Source: Pseudomonas fontis
GTDB lineage: Bacteria; Pseudomonadota; Gammaproteobacteria; Pseudomonadales; Pseudomonadaceae
Assembly (NCBI RefSeq): GCF_028656955.1
Contig: NZ_JAMDGY010000076.1
Coordinates: 37,555-101,554, forward strand
Direction of reading: 5' to 3'
Length of the DNA stretch: 64,000 bases
Within the stretch, counting starts at the first letter, position 1, and each line of letters opens with the position of its first letter. The translations under genes and the position numbers were made by a program. Below are positions 10,601-18,706 of the stretch, piece after piece. The notes beneath the pieces were generated by a model that had not been told where the DNA came from, ran no database searches, and worked only from the letters and a program-made list of their open reading frames with translations.

Positions 10601-13600
10601 ACGCAGCTGCTGCTGGCCGAAATCTGGCGCGACGTGCTGGAACTGGCCAACCCCGGCGCTGATGACGACTTCTTCGCCTGTGGCGGCGACTCGCTGCGGG
10701 TGCTGGACGTGCAACGCCTGGTGCTCGAGGCCGGGTTTACCTTCACCCCGCGCCAGCTGTTCGAGCACCCGACCCTCGCCGGGCTGGCCGCGAGACTGGA
10801 ACCGTTGGGCGAAGCCGCCACGAGCACCCCGGTGGCTGCGTTCAGCCAGGTTGACCCCACACGTGCCGAGCACTGCCGCCGCCTCGGCGACCTGGACGCC
10901 TATCCATTGACGGCCCTGCAGGAAGGCATGCTGTTCCATTCGCAGCTGGATCCGGGTGCATCCACCTATCTGGACATCATGTCCTGTCGGGTGCAGGGCG
11001 AGTTTGATGAGGGTCACTTCAGCGCGGTGCTCACCGCGCTCATGCAGCAGCATGCGGTGTTGCGCACCTTGTTCGCGCGCGATGCGCAAGGCAGTTGGCA
11101 GCGCGTTCGGGCTTCGCTGCCATTGCCTCTGGCCGTTCACGACCTGGGCGCCTTGTCTGTGTTGGGGCAGGAGCAGCTGCTGCAACAGTTCTTCGAAGCG
11201 CAGTTGCTCACCCCGCTGGACGGTGAGCGTACGCCGCTCTGGCGCATGACGGTGCATCGCCTCGGGGAGGCATTCCACCTGACCCTGACCTGCCATCACG
11301 CCATTCTCGATGGCTGGAGCGTCGCCACCCTGTTTACCACCTTGCTCAAAGGCTACGACCTGGCCCTGCAAGGGCACTCACCGCAGCTACTCCCGCCTGA
11401 GCGCACCTTCGCCGATTACGTGGTGCAAGAACGTCGATGGCGGCAAGACCCTGCCTTGGGCCTGTTCTGGGAGCAGGCGTGCGCTGACCTCGAACCTACC
11501 TTGCTGGCCGCCCCCGGTGTCGGCAACAACGGGCCGATTGCACGCCTGGAGGTTGCCATCGATACCTCTCTGGACACGGCCCTGCGGAGCACGGCGCAGC
11601 AACTGGGCGTGAGCCTCGACCTGCTGTTGCTCGCCGCGCACCTGCAAGCCTTGAGCCTGTTCAGCGGCAGGCGTCAGGTGGTGTGCGGCATGCCCAGCCA
11701 TGGGCGGCTGATAGAGGACAGCGGCCAGCGCATGCTGGGCCTGTTCCTCAACACCGTGCCTTGCAGCCTGACGCTGCAAAGCGACGATTCACCGCAACAG
11801 TTGGTTCAGCGTTTGCGCGAACTCAAAGCTGCGCTGGACGGCTGCGCCAACTACCCGCTGCGCGATATCCAGCGTGGCCTGGGCACTGGCGCCCTGTTCG
11901 ACAGCCTGTTCAACTTCGTCAATTTCCGGGTGTTCGGGCAGCTCGGCGGGCTGCAGCGATTGAGCGTACAGCCTGGCTACTGCTATGAAGAAACCAACTT
12001 CACCCTGGTCAACCAGACGGCAATCGATCCCCACTCCGGGGCATTGCGGGTGGAATTGGTCCACCGGGTCGCTGCACTGGGCGAGCGCTCGGTCGAGCGC
12101 TTTGCACTGTTCTTCAAGCAAGCCTTGCGCGACATAGCGCAGGTGTCGGCAACGGCCACCGAGCGCTCGCGGCTGAATAAGCTCTACCCGCCGAAGCAGT
12201 GGGCCGGTCTACCCAACGCCAGCTTCGAGCCGGTCGGCATCGTCCAGCGTTTTGCCACGGTGTGCGCCCAGGGGCCGCAACGCATAGCGATCAGCGCTGG
12301 CGGGCAACGCCTGAGCTATGCCGAACTGGATCGTTGGTCCACTGCCCTCGCCCGGCAAATGCTCACACAGCACGGCGGTGATCTCGACGGGCAGATGATC
12401 GGTGTGTTTGCCCTGCGCAGCATGGCCACCATTGCATCGCTGCTCGCAGTGCTCAAGGTGGGTGCCAGCTACATTCCGCTGGATGCGGCCTACCCGCCCC
12501 GGCGTCTACAGCAACTGCTCGACGATGCCCGACCGGCACTGGTGCTGGGCGACGAGCTGACATTGGCCCGCCACCCCGGGCTGAACGTGCCGAGCCTGGT
12601 GCCAGGCTCGCTGCCCTCGGTGCATGCAACCCAGGCCGCTGTGCCGCTGCCGTCTGCCGAACAGCTCGCCTACGTGATGTACACCTCGGGTTCAACCGGG
12701 GAGCCCAAAGGGGTCATGGTCGAGCAGTCGGCGATCCTGCGCCTGGTGCGCGACACCAACTACGTGCAGATCCAACCCGGCGATGTGCTTGCCCAGCTCG
12801 CCAGCCTGAGCTTTGACGCCGCGACCTTCGAGCTCTGGGGAGCCCTGCTCAACGGTGCGACGCTGGCCCTGGCGCCGCCCGACAGCCTGCTCGACAGCCC
12901 GCGCCTGGAAGCCTTCCTGCTCGGCGAGCAGGTCGATGTCCTATTCATGACCACCCGCCTGTTCGACCAGCATGTCAGCGCCGGCCATGGCGCGATGTTC
13001 CGCAATTTGCGCTACCTGCTGGTAGGCGGCGAAGTCATGGACCCCGGCTGCATGGCGCAGGTGTTGAATTGCCCGCAAGGGCGCCCGCAGCACCTGTACA
13101 ACTGCTATGGGCCGACCGAAAACACCACGTTCAGCACCATGCATCGCATCGACAGCGACAGCCTGGCCCTGGCCGAAACGCCTATTGGCTGGCCCATCAG
13201 CGATACCCAGCTGTACGTGCTGGACGAAATGCAGCGGCCAGTGCCCATCGGCCAGGTCGGTGAACTGTACCTCGGGGGCCGGGGCCTGGCCCGTGGCTAC
13301 CTGGGCGATACGGCCCGTACGGCAAGCGCTTTTGTCGAGTTGAACGGCCACCGCCTATACCGCACCGGGGACGCCGTGCGCTGGCTGGCGCGCGGCGAAC
13401 TGGCGTTCGTCGGTCGTATCGACCGCACCGTCAAGGTCAATGGTTACCGCGTCAACCTCGGCGAACTGGAAAACGCCGCGCGCTTGTGTGTCGGTGTCGC
13501 GCAGTGCGTGGCCCTGCACCGTCAGGGGCTGTCCCTCTACTACAGCGGCGAGGTGGGCGCAGACGAATTGCGCCTGACCCTTGCCGAGCACCTGCCCACG

Positions 13601-14026
13601 TTCATGCTGCCGACCCGGCTGATCGCCCTGGACAATTTCCCGCTCAACCGCAACGGCAAGATCGACCTGGCCCGCTTGCCCGACCCTGTCGGCGTGGCCG
13701 CCAACGAACCGGTACCCATCAGCGAGCCGAGCCAGCGCCGTCTGTTCGACCTCTGGCAACGCCTGCTCGGCCACGGGCAGATCGGGCCTCAGGACAACTT
13801 CTTCGAACGCGGCGGTGATTCCCTGCTGGCCATGCAACTGCAGCAAGGCATCGCCCAAGCCTTCGAGCGCGAGCTGGCCATCGCGGATGTGTTCCGCTAC
13901 CCGACCCTGGAAAGCATGGCCCGCTATCTGGACAACTCCGCAGAACCGCACACGGATGCGCAGGCCGACAACCAGCGTCGCGTCGCCGCCCTCAAGGCCC
14001 GGCGTGCCGGTTTGCAACGCCAATGA
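4655..14026 (+). CDS. Three-module non-ribosomal peptide synthetase (C-A-PCP-C-A-PCP-C-A-PCP)
   Basis: This 3123-residue NRPS starts at an ATG overlapping the P450 stop, with GGAG 8 bases upstream. Module 1: C domain with H130-H131-IIAD-A136 (Gly replaced by Ala, starter-like), A domain with its TSGSTG loop near 580-595, PCP Ser974 (GGHS). Module 2: C domain with P1152-H1153-LIADG (first His lost, catalytic second His kept), A domain near 1480-1975, PCP Ser2013 (CGGDS). Module 3: C domain with H2214-H2215-AILDG, A domain near 2515-3000, PCP Ser3056 (GGDS). Aligning the pockets to PheA by eye gives DILQLGVIW for A1 (not assignable), DFWNIGLVH for A2 (Thr-like) and DAFFLGCTF for A3 (Val/Ile-like). 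There is no epimerase or thioesterase domain. The peptide presumably passes to the PKS encoded immediately downstream. Confidence 0.95.
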   Translation: MREFNANRYQRRFFLEWQLAPQSTLYNTPLVYRIEGDLDEQALECALAYFVNHYYHGCRSRFRVAGDELLQQVAAPIAEVLCVREVALAQTLDEAIGEALAIPFNLESGPLFRFSLLRREQQRVLLLNFHHIIADATSALHFVHVLEQSYQHYLSGTPLPEPSTQLPAMDDSTRQADVDYWCERLAGQPLSVELPRQEVPAAPAGLGSSHYFELSPALSQALRKYARSQRATPFMVIAAAVGQVVAGYAGADSLVLNYPVDMRPAGARQVLGCYINNYPLHLDVGAQCTLDQQVAHLLEQRKAAREHGRFTLTEVIRQLRNSERSEERPFNVSVIEAYFGEDQLALGKARLHPLPLGQRQVVGDLVFAYQQDAERIRLRLDYQLGLFSAAFIQRLAASFVQLLECALDAPQQPLHSGWLLTAPVYQQLRAFAGEPAGVARGQQGVMAMFMAQVKCQPDAPALHYRNATLSYRQLASAASAVAAQLHSAHPTPRRIGICLQRKDLAVVAMLGILGSGNAYVPIDPHMPLERLRDIVSDSGMDLLICDQALPIDVKQWCLAPTLVRAPTCPVALSLPPASALAYLIYTSGSTGRPKGVCIEQAALGHLIADFVTDLQLDSRDRVVGATAVGFDIFGLELFGALASGARLLLLDEQLQDPAALCTALDAYQPTLLQGTPSFWSILALAGWRPAERGQARLLCGGEALSKHLAEYLLACSTRVLQVYGPTETTIWSTRKVLSDPAQHAVIGQPIGATCCYVLDPQQNLVPWGANGELYIGGVGLSSGYHQREALNAERFVMLDALARKGETVRLYRTGDRVRWNEHGELVYLGRLDFQVKVRGHRVELGEIEHALHQLPGIRQAVVLAWEHNGQTELSAYVVPRSPEAAEPAAWRAALHEHLPGYMVPRHFQCLDQLPRSLNGKVDRQALERPTQDQSAESVAAKNPLESKLLGLWQNLLNVPVVSTQASFFELGGHSLLAAQLLIGIHEHFGVRLSLAQLLCYPSVGELAAYVGSCSTEEVTEPQRETRFPLSLEQQHLYFSDRYDEGQVQRFNLAVVQRLEGAIDLPALQRAWEQVVRRHDQLHMQVVDDQGLWQVYSPQTVHPIQRMQVAADALQAYLEDALRQPLDLHQAPLVQVQLLRLNEREHILLLRLPHLIADGWSLDLLRRQLGEAYNAECQGDALNWPPVSQSYSGAVTRQQRWLASAEFEQARDYWRSLLEGYEGLDLPSDGHDAGSSAGAHHYFSLPAHLVKRLTQYCEQHAASLFSGLFSVFALLLRRYCEQNDLVISVPSANRAAGNEAVFGLFTCTLPLRVQIDEQAPFAALLEQVALLGRQAQAHQGVPLEAMQALQPGTQGQSHALMQAVFALQSANEQHALDLHGLHSEFLEVEDGIARYPLFLSLRHDASGGLRGTLEYATERFSAARMARLGEHYCQLLEHALDSDASVAQLELLTPIERQALLARGEPEAPSPDSLVSLFARTSTQFPCAIAVQDGPRSLTYSELDQASTALAQHLRSRYRHVHGQALPADTLVGLCMPRSADLLIGLLGILKAGAAYVPLDPDYPAARLEAVCQDSRLQWVVGDAEALAHSGLTVPNVLTLDEPFTATDEPLPVIDPAQLAYVIYTSGSTGTPKGAMLSHGNVLRLFSSSRRLFDFRQQDTWCLFHSYAFDFSVWEIWGALLHAARLLIVPQDISRDPQALRALLLEQQVTVLNQTPGAFARLISEDCRHAQRLPLREVIFGGEALQVASLAPWFDKYADSVRLSNLYGITETTVHVTHKQVTSADLLRSTRNDIGRPLADLQVLVLDQHGCLCPVGVTGQLHVAGPGLARGYLNQPMLTARAFVQWQGLRLYRTGDLGRWLDNGHLEYLGRNDHQVKIRGFRIELGDIQAALLRHAAIRTAQVRHDPGRELLQAWYCADTPLPPAEVHAHLRSLLPAFMVPQRLLQVQALPLTRNGKVDIAALQALDSSAPMTSEAWRAPAGVTQLLLAEIWRDVLELANPGADDDFFACGGDSLRVLDVQRLVLEAGFTFTPRQLFEHPTLAGLAARLEPLGEAATSTPVAAFSQVDPTRAEHCRRLGDLDAYPLTALQEGMLFHSQLDPGASTYLDIMSCRVQGEFDEGHFSAVLTALMQQHAVLRTLFARDAQGSWQRVRASLPLPLAVHDLGALSVLGQEQLLQQFFEAQLLTPLDGERTPLWRMTVHRLGEAFHLTLTCHHAILDGWSVATLFTTLLKGYDLALQGHSPQLLPPERTFADYVVQERRWRQDPALGLFWEQACADLEPTLLAAPGVGNNGPIARLEVAIDTSLDTALRSTAQQLGVSLDLLLLAAHLQALSLFSGRRQVVCGMPSHGRLIEDSGQRMLGLFLNTVPCSLTLQSDDSPQQLVQRLRELKAALDGCANYPLRDIQRGLGTGALFDSLFNFVNFRVFGQLGGLQRLSVQPGYCYEETNFTLVNQTAIDPHSGALRVELVHRVAALGERSVERFALFFKQALRDIAQVSATATERSRLNKLYPPKQWAGLPNASFEPVGIVQRFATVCAQGPQRIAISAGGQRLSYAELDRWSTALARQMLTQHGGDLDGQMIGVFALRSMATIASLLAVLKVGASYIPLDAAYPPRRLQQLLDDARPALVLGDELTLARHPGLNVPSLVPGSLPSVHATQAAVPLPSAEQLAYVMYTSGSTGEPKGVMVEQSAILRLVRDTNYVQIQPGDVLAQLASLSFDAATFELWGALLNGATLALAPPDSLLDSPRLEAFLLGEQVDVLFMTTRLFDQHVSAGHGAMFRNLRYLLVGGEVMDPGCMAQVLNCPQGRPQHLYNCYGPTENTTFSTMHRIDSDSLALAETPIGWPISDTQLYVLDEMQRPVPIGQVGELYLGGRGLARGYLGDTARTASAFVELNGHRLYRTGDAVRWLARGELAFVGRIDRTVKVNGYRVNLGELENAARLCVGVAQCVALHRQGLSLYYSGEVGADELRLTLAEHLPTFMLPTRLIALDNFPLNRNGKIDLARLPDPVGVAANEPVPISEPSQRRLFDLWQRLLGHGQIGPQDNFFERGGDSLLAMQLQQGIAQAFERELAIADVFRYPTLESMARYLDNSAEPHTDAQADNQRRVAALKARRAGLQRQ

Positions 14027-14043
14027 GCAGAAGGAACGCAGCA

Positions 14044-16629
14044 ATGACCCAGTCCATGGAAAACGCCATTGCCATTGTCGGCATGGCCTGCCGCCTGCCG
14101 CTAGGTGATACGCCCGAAGCGCTGTGGAGCGCCCTGGCCAGCGGCCAGGAGGCGGTGCAGTTCTACAGCGACGAGCAGTTGCTGGCCAACGGTGTCAGCC
14201 CCGAACAGTTGGCCGACCCGACCTACGTCAAGGCCGCCATCCCACTGCCCAGGCGCCAGCACTTCGACGCGCGGTTCTTCGGCATTGCCCCGCGGGAGGC
14301 CAGCCTGATGGATCCGCAGCAGCGCTTGCTGCTGGAAACCGCCTACCACGCCTTCGAACGTGCCGGGTACGCGCCCGACCAGTGCGCGGTGGAGACAGGG
14401 GTGTTCGTCGGCGCCGACATCAGCAGCTATTACATCCGCAACCTGCTGCACAACGCGCAACTCGGTGCCGACCCGGTGCAACTGCTTTATGGCAACAGTG
14501 GCAACGCCACCCAGATTGCCTACAAGCTCAACCTCAAGGGCCCGGCCCTGGACATCAACACCGCCTGCTCCACTTCCCTGGTGGCCATTCACCAGGCATG
14601 TCGCAGCCTGCTGATGTATGAATGCGACATGGCCCTGGCGGGCGGTGCCTCGGTGCAGGCCGCCGACCCGCTGGGCTATCAATACCGGCCCGACAGCATC
14701 CTGTCGCCCGATGGCCATTGCCGCGCGTTCGACCAACACGCCTGCGGCACAGTACCGGGCCAGGGCGTAGCGCTGGTGTTGCTCAAGCGCCTTGACGATG
14801 CCCTGCGCGACGCCGACCGCATCGAGGCGATCATCTGCGGCTCAGCCATCAACAACGACGGTGCCGGCAAGGTGGGCTATACCGCGCCCAGCGTGAACGG
14901 TCAGGTCACGGTGCTGCACCGCGCCCTGGCCATGGCCGGGGTGCGCGCAGAACAGGTGGGTTATGTGGAGTGTCATGGCACCGGGACCGCACTGGGCGAC
15001 CCGATCGAGCTGACGGCGTTGAACGAGGTATACGGCGGGCCAGAGCGCGACACTACAGCCCCCTGCTACCTGGGCTCGCTCAAGAGCAACCTTGGCCACT
15101 TGAATTCCGCTGCCGGTGCGGCCGGGCTGATCAAGGCCGTGTTGTGCCTGCAACACCGGCAATTGCCCGCTTCGCTGAACTTCACTTGCTTGACCGACAA
15201 AGTGGCCTTGCAGGGGCTGGCGGTCAATGATCGACTGCGAACCTGGAACCCAAGCGATCAGCCACTCAGGGCCGCCGTCAGCTCCTTCGGTATCGGTGGT
15301 ACCAATGCCCATGTGGTGCTGCAGGCCGCCCCCCTTGCCAGCGCCACCAACGCCGTCGCTGAGGGCCCGTGGCTGCTTGGCCTGTCGGCCAAGAGCAGTG
15401 ATGCCCTGGCACGCAAGAAGTCGCAGTTGGCGGACTTCCTGCGGGATTGCCCCGCTGCCCGCCTGGAGGATGTCTGCTTCACCAGCAATACCGGGCGCAG
15501 CGAGTACGTCTACCGGCATGCCCTGGTGGTTGGCGAGCGGGACGCCTGCATCGCGCAACTGCGACACCCGGCGCCAGCGCGCCTGGCCGCCCCGGCACCC
15601 AGCGATCTGTTGCTGGTACTGCGCGACAACCCGGAGCTGCTCGTGCGCGGGCACGCACTGCTCACCGAATGCCCGGTGTTTGCCCAGGCGATCCATGCGC
15701 TGGCGCCGAGCTTGCCGTTGCCGCTGTACCTGGACAAGCCGACACTTAACCCGACCCAACTGCGCATATTGCGCTTTGCCGTGCTGCACGCCCTGGTCGG
15801 AGTCTGGCTGGGCTGGGGGTTGCAACCTCGACAAATACTCTGTGACACCCTGGGTGAGTTGGTCGCGGCCTGTCATGCCGGCTGCCTGTCACTGGTGGAG
15901 GCGGTGCAACTGATCCAGGAGCCGGCCAGCGAGATCGGCGAACGACGTGGCAGCGAACGCTTGAGTTGGTTGTCCAGCCTGGATGGCGAACCGGTCAGGT
16001 CGACGCGTGTGTTTGCCGCAGACTACTGGCAGCAGCCGCGCTCGCCCGATGTGTTTCTACACGCCCTCGACAACCAGGCACGCGCGACCGGCCGTTGCCT
16101 GCTGGATGCCGCCGCCCTGCCCTGGCCGCTGCCAGCGTCTGCCGCATGCATCGTCACCGATGCTGCAAGCAGCGCCATGACGCAACTGCTGCAAGCCGTG
16201 GCTGAACTCTGGCAGCGCGGCGTACCGCTCAACCTGGCGGCCGTGCACGCTGTGCGGGGCCAGCGCCTGGTCCTGCCCGGGTATCCGTTCGATTCCGTGC
16301 GCCACTGGGTCGATGCCGTGCAAGCACCCACTCACGCTGCCCTTGCTCAACCGGAGGCAACAGGCACCTGCATCGATGCCGGCAGTGAGCTGGAGCACGA
16401 GATAGCCAGTTTGTGGTGCCAATTGCTGGGGGTTGAACGCATCAGCGTCACAGACGATTTCTTCGAATTGGGTGGCCACTCATTGCTGGCCACCCAGCTC
16501 AATGCGCGCATTCACCAGCTGTTCGGCATCCAGCTGTCGCTGGATGACCTGTTTGACCACCCGACGGTGCAGGCCACGGTAGCCCTGATGCTGCGCCATG
16601 AAGGCGCAGCCCTGGATGCCTCTCTCTAA
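14044..16629 (+). CDS. Type I polyketide synthase module: KS - degenerate AT - ACP
   Basis: This is an 861-residue single PKS module. The KS (about 8-430) is intact: Cys175 in TACSTSL, His311 in HGTGT, His352 in KSNLGH. Next comes a shortened AT-like region (about 445-745) that keeps the fold's landmarks (CPVF, the AACHAG helix, the C-terminal LPGYPF linker). However, its GHSxGE nucleophile motif reads C600-D-T602-L-G-E605, so Gly, His and the catalytic Ser are all replaced. The C-terminal carrier has Ser813 in GGHS. No KR, DH or ER domain is present, so the unit would add one unreduced C2 if loaded in trans, for example by FabD. The ATG at 14044 was preferred over one at 14023 that overlaps the NRPS stop, because AAGGA lies 8 bases upstream of it. 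Confidence 0.92.
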   Translation: MTQSMENAIAIVGMACRLPLGDTPEALWSALASGQEAVQFYSDEQLLANGVSPEQLADPTYVKAAIPLPRRQHFDARFFGIAPREASLMDPQQRLLLETAYHAFERAGYAPDQCAVETGVFVGADISSYYIRNLLHNAQLGADPVQLLYGNSGNATQIAYKLNLKGPALDINTACSTSLVAIHQACRSLLMYECDMALAGGASVQAADPLGYQYRPDSILSPDGHCRAFDQHACGTVPGQGVALVLLKRLDDALRDADRIEAIICGSAINNDGAGKVGYTAPSVNGQVTVLHRALAMAGVRAEQVGYVECHGTGTALGDPIELTALNEVYGGPERDTTAPCYLGSLKSNLGHLNSAAGAAGLIKAVLCLQHRQLPASLNFTCLTDKVALQGLAVNDRLRTWNPSDQPLRAAVSSFGIGGTNAHVVLQAAPLASATNAVAEGPWLLGLSAKSSDALARKKSQLADFLRDCPAARLEDVCFTSNTGRSEYVYRHALVVGERDACIAQLRHPAPARLAAPAPSDLLLVLRDNPELLVRGHALLTECPVFAQAIHALAPSLPLPLYLDKPTLNPTQLRILRFAVLHALVGVWLGWGLQPRQILCDTLGELVAACHAGCLSLVEAVQLIQEPASEIGERRGSERLSWLSSLDGEPVRSTRVFAADYWQQPRSPDVFLHALDNQARATGRCLLDAAALPWPLPASAACIVTDAASSAMTQLLQAVAELWQRGVPLNLAAVHAVRGQRLVLPGYPFDSVRHWVDAVQAPTHAALAQPEATGTCIDAGSELEHEIASLWCQLLGVERISVTDDFFELGGHSLLATQLNARIHQLFGIQLSLDDLFDHPTVQATVALMLRHEGAALDASL

Positions 16630-16651
16630 CGCCACGCAGGAGCAATACCCC

Positions 16652-17632
16652 ATGGTTATCTCATCGCCAGGCGACCTGGTGTTCGACGATGTGTTTCTGG
16701 AGCTGCGCGAGGTGCTTGAGGACACCCCGGTGTTCGTCAAGCTCGAGGGCTTTTCCCTCAGTGGCTCGATCAAGGTCAAATCGGCCCTGCGCATGGTCGA
16801 ACGCCTGGAGCTGGAGGGCCGGCTCAGCCCAGGCAATGCCTTGATCGAGAGTTCATCCGGCAACCTGGGCCTGGCCTTGGCGATGGTCTGCGCGAGCAAG
16901 GGTTATCCCTTTATCTGCGTCAGCGACCCGAATATCTCGCCACAAACCGCCAAGTTGATCGAAGCCTACGGCGCACGGCTGATGCTGGTGAACCAGCGCG
17001 ACCGCAACGGCGGCTTCCTGGGCAGTCGCATCGAGCTGATCGAACGCCTGCTCGACGAAGACCCTCAACTGGTGTGGACCAACCAGTACGGCAACATCAA
17101 CAACGTCGAAGCGCACTACCTGAGCACCGCCCCGGCAATCCTGCGCCAGTTTGCCCAACCGGACTACGTGTTCGTTGGCGCCGGCACCACCGGCACCCTC
17201 GGCGGCGTGTCGCGCTACCTGCGCCAGCACTCACCGCGCACGCGCATCGTGGCCGTCGACAGTGTCGGCTCGGTGACCTTCGGGCAGCCCTCAGGGCCCC
17301 GGCATATCCCCGGGCTTGGCACTAGCCAGGCACCGGCGATCCGCGAATACAGCCGTTACGACCAGTTGCTGATGGTGCCTGAAGCGCAGGCCTTGCACAT
17401 GTGCCACAGCCTGGCGCGACGCGGGATCCTGCTGGGCGGCTCGTCAGGCACTGTGCTCGCCGGGGTGCGTCAGTTGGCCCAGCAGATCGAGCCCGGCGCC
17501 TGTGTGGTGGCCATTGCTCCGGACCTGGGCGACCGCTATGTCGACACCGTCTACAACCCCGAGTGGGTCACACGCCACTACCCCGACTTCTACTCAACCG
17601 CCCCTTCACGCCCCGCCGCCATCGCGGTGTGA
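16652..17632 (+). CDS. sbnA: SbnA-like PLP-dependent synthase (O-phosphoserine + glutamate; Dap pathway)
   Basis: This 326-residue protein belongs to the cysteine-synthase/beta-substitution PLP family. Lys41 in SGSIKVK is the expected Schiff-base lysine and SSSGNLG is the phosphate/substrate loop. Its length and its pairing with an SbnB-type dehydrogenase match staphyloferrin B SbnA. SbnA joins O-phospho-L-serine and L-glutamate to give N-(1-amino-1-carboxy-2-ethyl)-glutamate, the precursor of L-2,3-diaminopropionate. The ATG at 16652 follows AGGAG by 9 bases; an upstream ATG at 16598 lies inside the PKS gene and is unlikely. It is 22 bp after the PKS and 20 bp before sbnB, so the operon continues. 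The alternative, ordinary cysteine synthase, is made unlikely by the context. Confidence 0.88.
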   Translation: MVISSPGDLVFDDVFLELREVLEDTPVFVKLEGFSLSGSIKVKSALRMVERLELEGRLSPGNALIESSSGNLGLALAMVCASKGYPFICVSDPNISPQTAKLIEAYGARLMLVNQRDRNGGFLGSRIELIERLLDEDPQLVWTNQYGNINNVEAHYLSTAPAILRQFAQPDYVFVGAGTTGTLGGVSRYLRQHSPRTRIVAVDSVGSVTFGQPSGPRHIPGLGTSQAPAIREYSRYDQLLMVPEAQALHMCHSLARRGILLGGSSGTVLAGVRQLAQQIEPGACVVAIAPDLGDRYVDTVYNPEWVTRHYPDFYSTAPSRPAAIAV

Positions 17633-17652
17633 GCCCCAGCAGGAGATAACCG

Positions 17653-18672
17653 ATGCCTTCCATGACCCCACCGGCGCTGACGCTGCTCGGCGCAGGCCCC
17701 ATTGAAAACTGGCTGCAGGCCAACCCACAACGCTTGCTCAGCCTGGTAGAGCAGGCGTATCTGGCGGCCAGCGAGGGTCGGGCCAGCAACCCTGACAGCT
17801 ATTTCCTGCGCTTTGCCGACGACGAGCGCAACCGCATCATCGCCCTGCCGGCCGTGCTGGACGACGATCACCCGGTTGCCGGGCTGAAATGGGTCGCCAG
17901 CTTTCCCGACAACACCCAGCGGGGGCTGGACCGGGCCTCGGCCCTGGTGCTGCTCAATGACCGCCAGACCGGCTACCCGCTGGCCTGCCTTGAGGGCAGC
18001 CTGATCAGTGCAGCCCGCACGGCAGCGTCGGCGGTGGTGGGGGCGCTGCAACTTCACCCGACACCGGGGCACTGCACAAACCTCGGGGTGATCGGCTGTG
18101 GCCCGATTGCCTGGCGGGTGATCCGCCTGCTGCAACAGACCGGTTGGGAGCTAGGCAGCGTCACCCTGAGCGACATCGACCCGCAACGTGCCGAGCAACT
18201 GCGCCAGCGCTGCCTTGGCCTGGGGCTGCCGGCACGCACCGCATCGCTGGAAAGCACGCTGCGCGAAAGCGACCTGATGCTGTTCGCCACCTCTGCGGTG
18301 CGCCCCGGCATCGACCAACCCGACTGGTTCGCCCATGCCCCGACCGTGTTGCACCTGTCGCTGCGCGACCTGGCGCCTGCGGTGGTGCTACGCGCACAAA
18401 ACCTCGCCGACAACGTCGACCACTGCCTGAAAGCGGCCACCTCCCTGGAACTGGCCTGGCAGCAGGCGGGTCACCGCGACTTCATTGCCGGCGACATCGT
18501 CGATGCCCTGCAAGGTCGGGTGCAGCCAGACCCACGGCGGGCGCGGATTTTCTCGCCATTCGGCATGGGCGTACTCGACCTCGCGGTCGCCCGGGCGATC
18601 TATCAGGACTGCGCCAGCGACCAGGGTCTTCAACTCGAAGACTTCTTCGCCAGGCCCTACCAGGCCGCCTAG
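17653..18672 (+). CDS. sbnB: SbnB-like dehydrogenase of the ornithine cyclodeaminase/mu-crystallin family (Dap synthesis)
   Basis: This 339-residue protein has a Rossmann nucleotide-binding motif (GVIGCGPIAWRV, near residue 139) in the arrangement of the ornithine cyclodeaminase/mu-crystallin family. SbnB oxidatively hydrolyses the SbnA product with NAD, giving L-2,3-diaminopropionate and 2-oxoglutarate. The gene directly follows sbnA and has a strong CAGGAG site before the ATG at 17653. The next gene is an NRPS module whose binding pocket carries acidic residues fit for a side-chain amine, which supports supply of Dap to that module. An ornithine cyclodeaminase function is possible from family membership alone but is not supported by the neighbours. 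Confidence 0.88.
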   Translation: MPSMTPPALTLLGAGPIENWLQANPQRLLSLVEQAYLAASEGRASNPDSYFLRFADDERNRIIALPAVLDDDHPVAGLKWVASFPDNTQRGLDRASALVLLNDRQTGYPLACLEGSLISAARTAASAVVGALQLHPTPGHCTNLGVIGCGPIAWRVIRLLQQTGWELGSVTLSDIDPQRAEQLRQRCLGLGLPARTASLESTLRESDLMLFATSAVRPGIDQPDWFAHAPTVLHLSLRDLAPAVVLRAQNLADNVDHCLKAATSLELAWQQAGHRDFIAGDIVDALQGRVQPDPRRARIFSPFGMGVLDLAVARAIYQDCASDQGLQLEDFFARPYQAA

Positions 18673-18706
18673 GGACAACGCCAACAATCAGGAGAGGGAA
18701 GTCGTG

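Noticed and set aside
14023..14043. ATG at 14023 as start of the PKS
   Set aside because: It lies in an ATGA overlap with no purine-rich site before it, whereas the ATG at 14044 has AAGGA 8 bases upstream and the N-terminus begins just before the KS.
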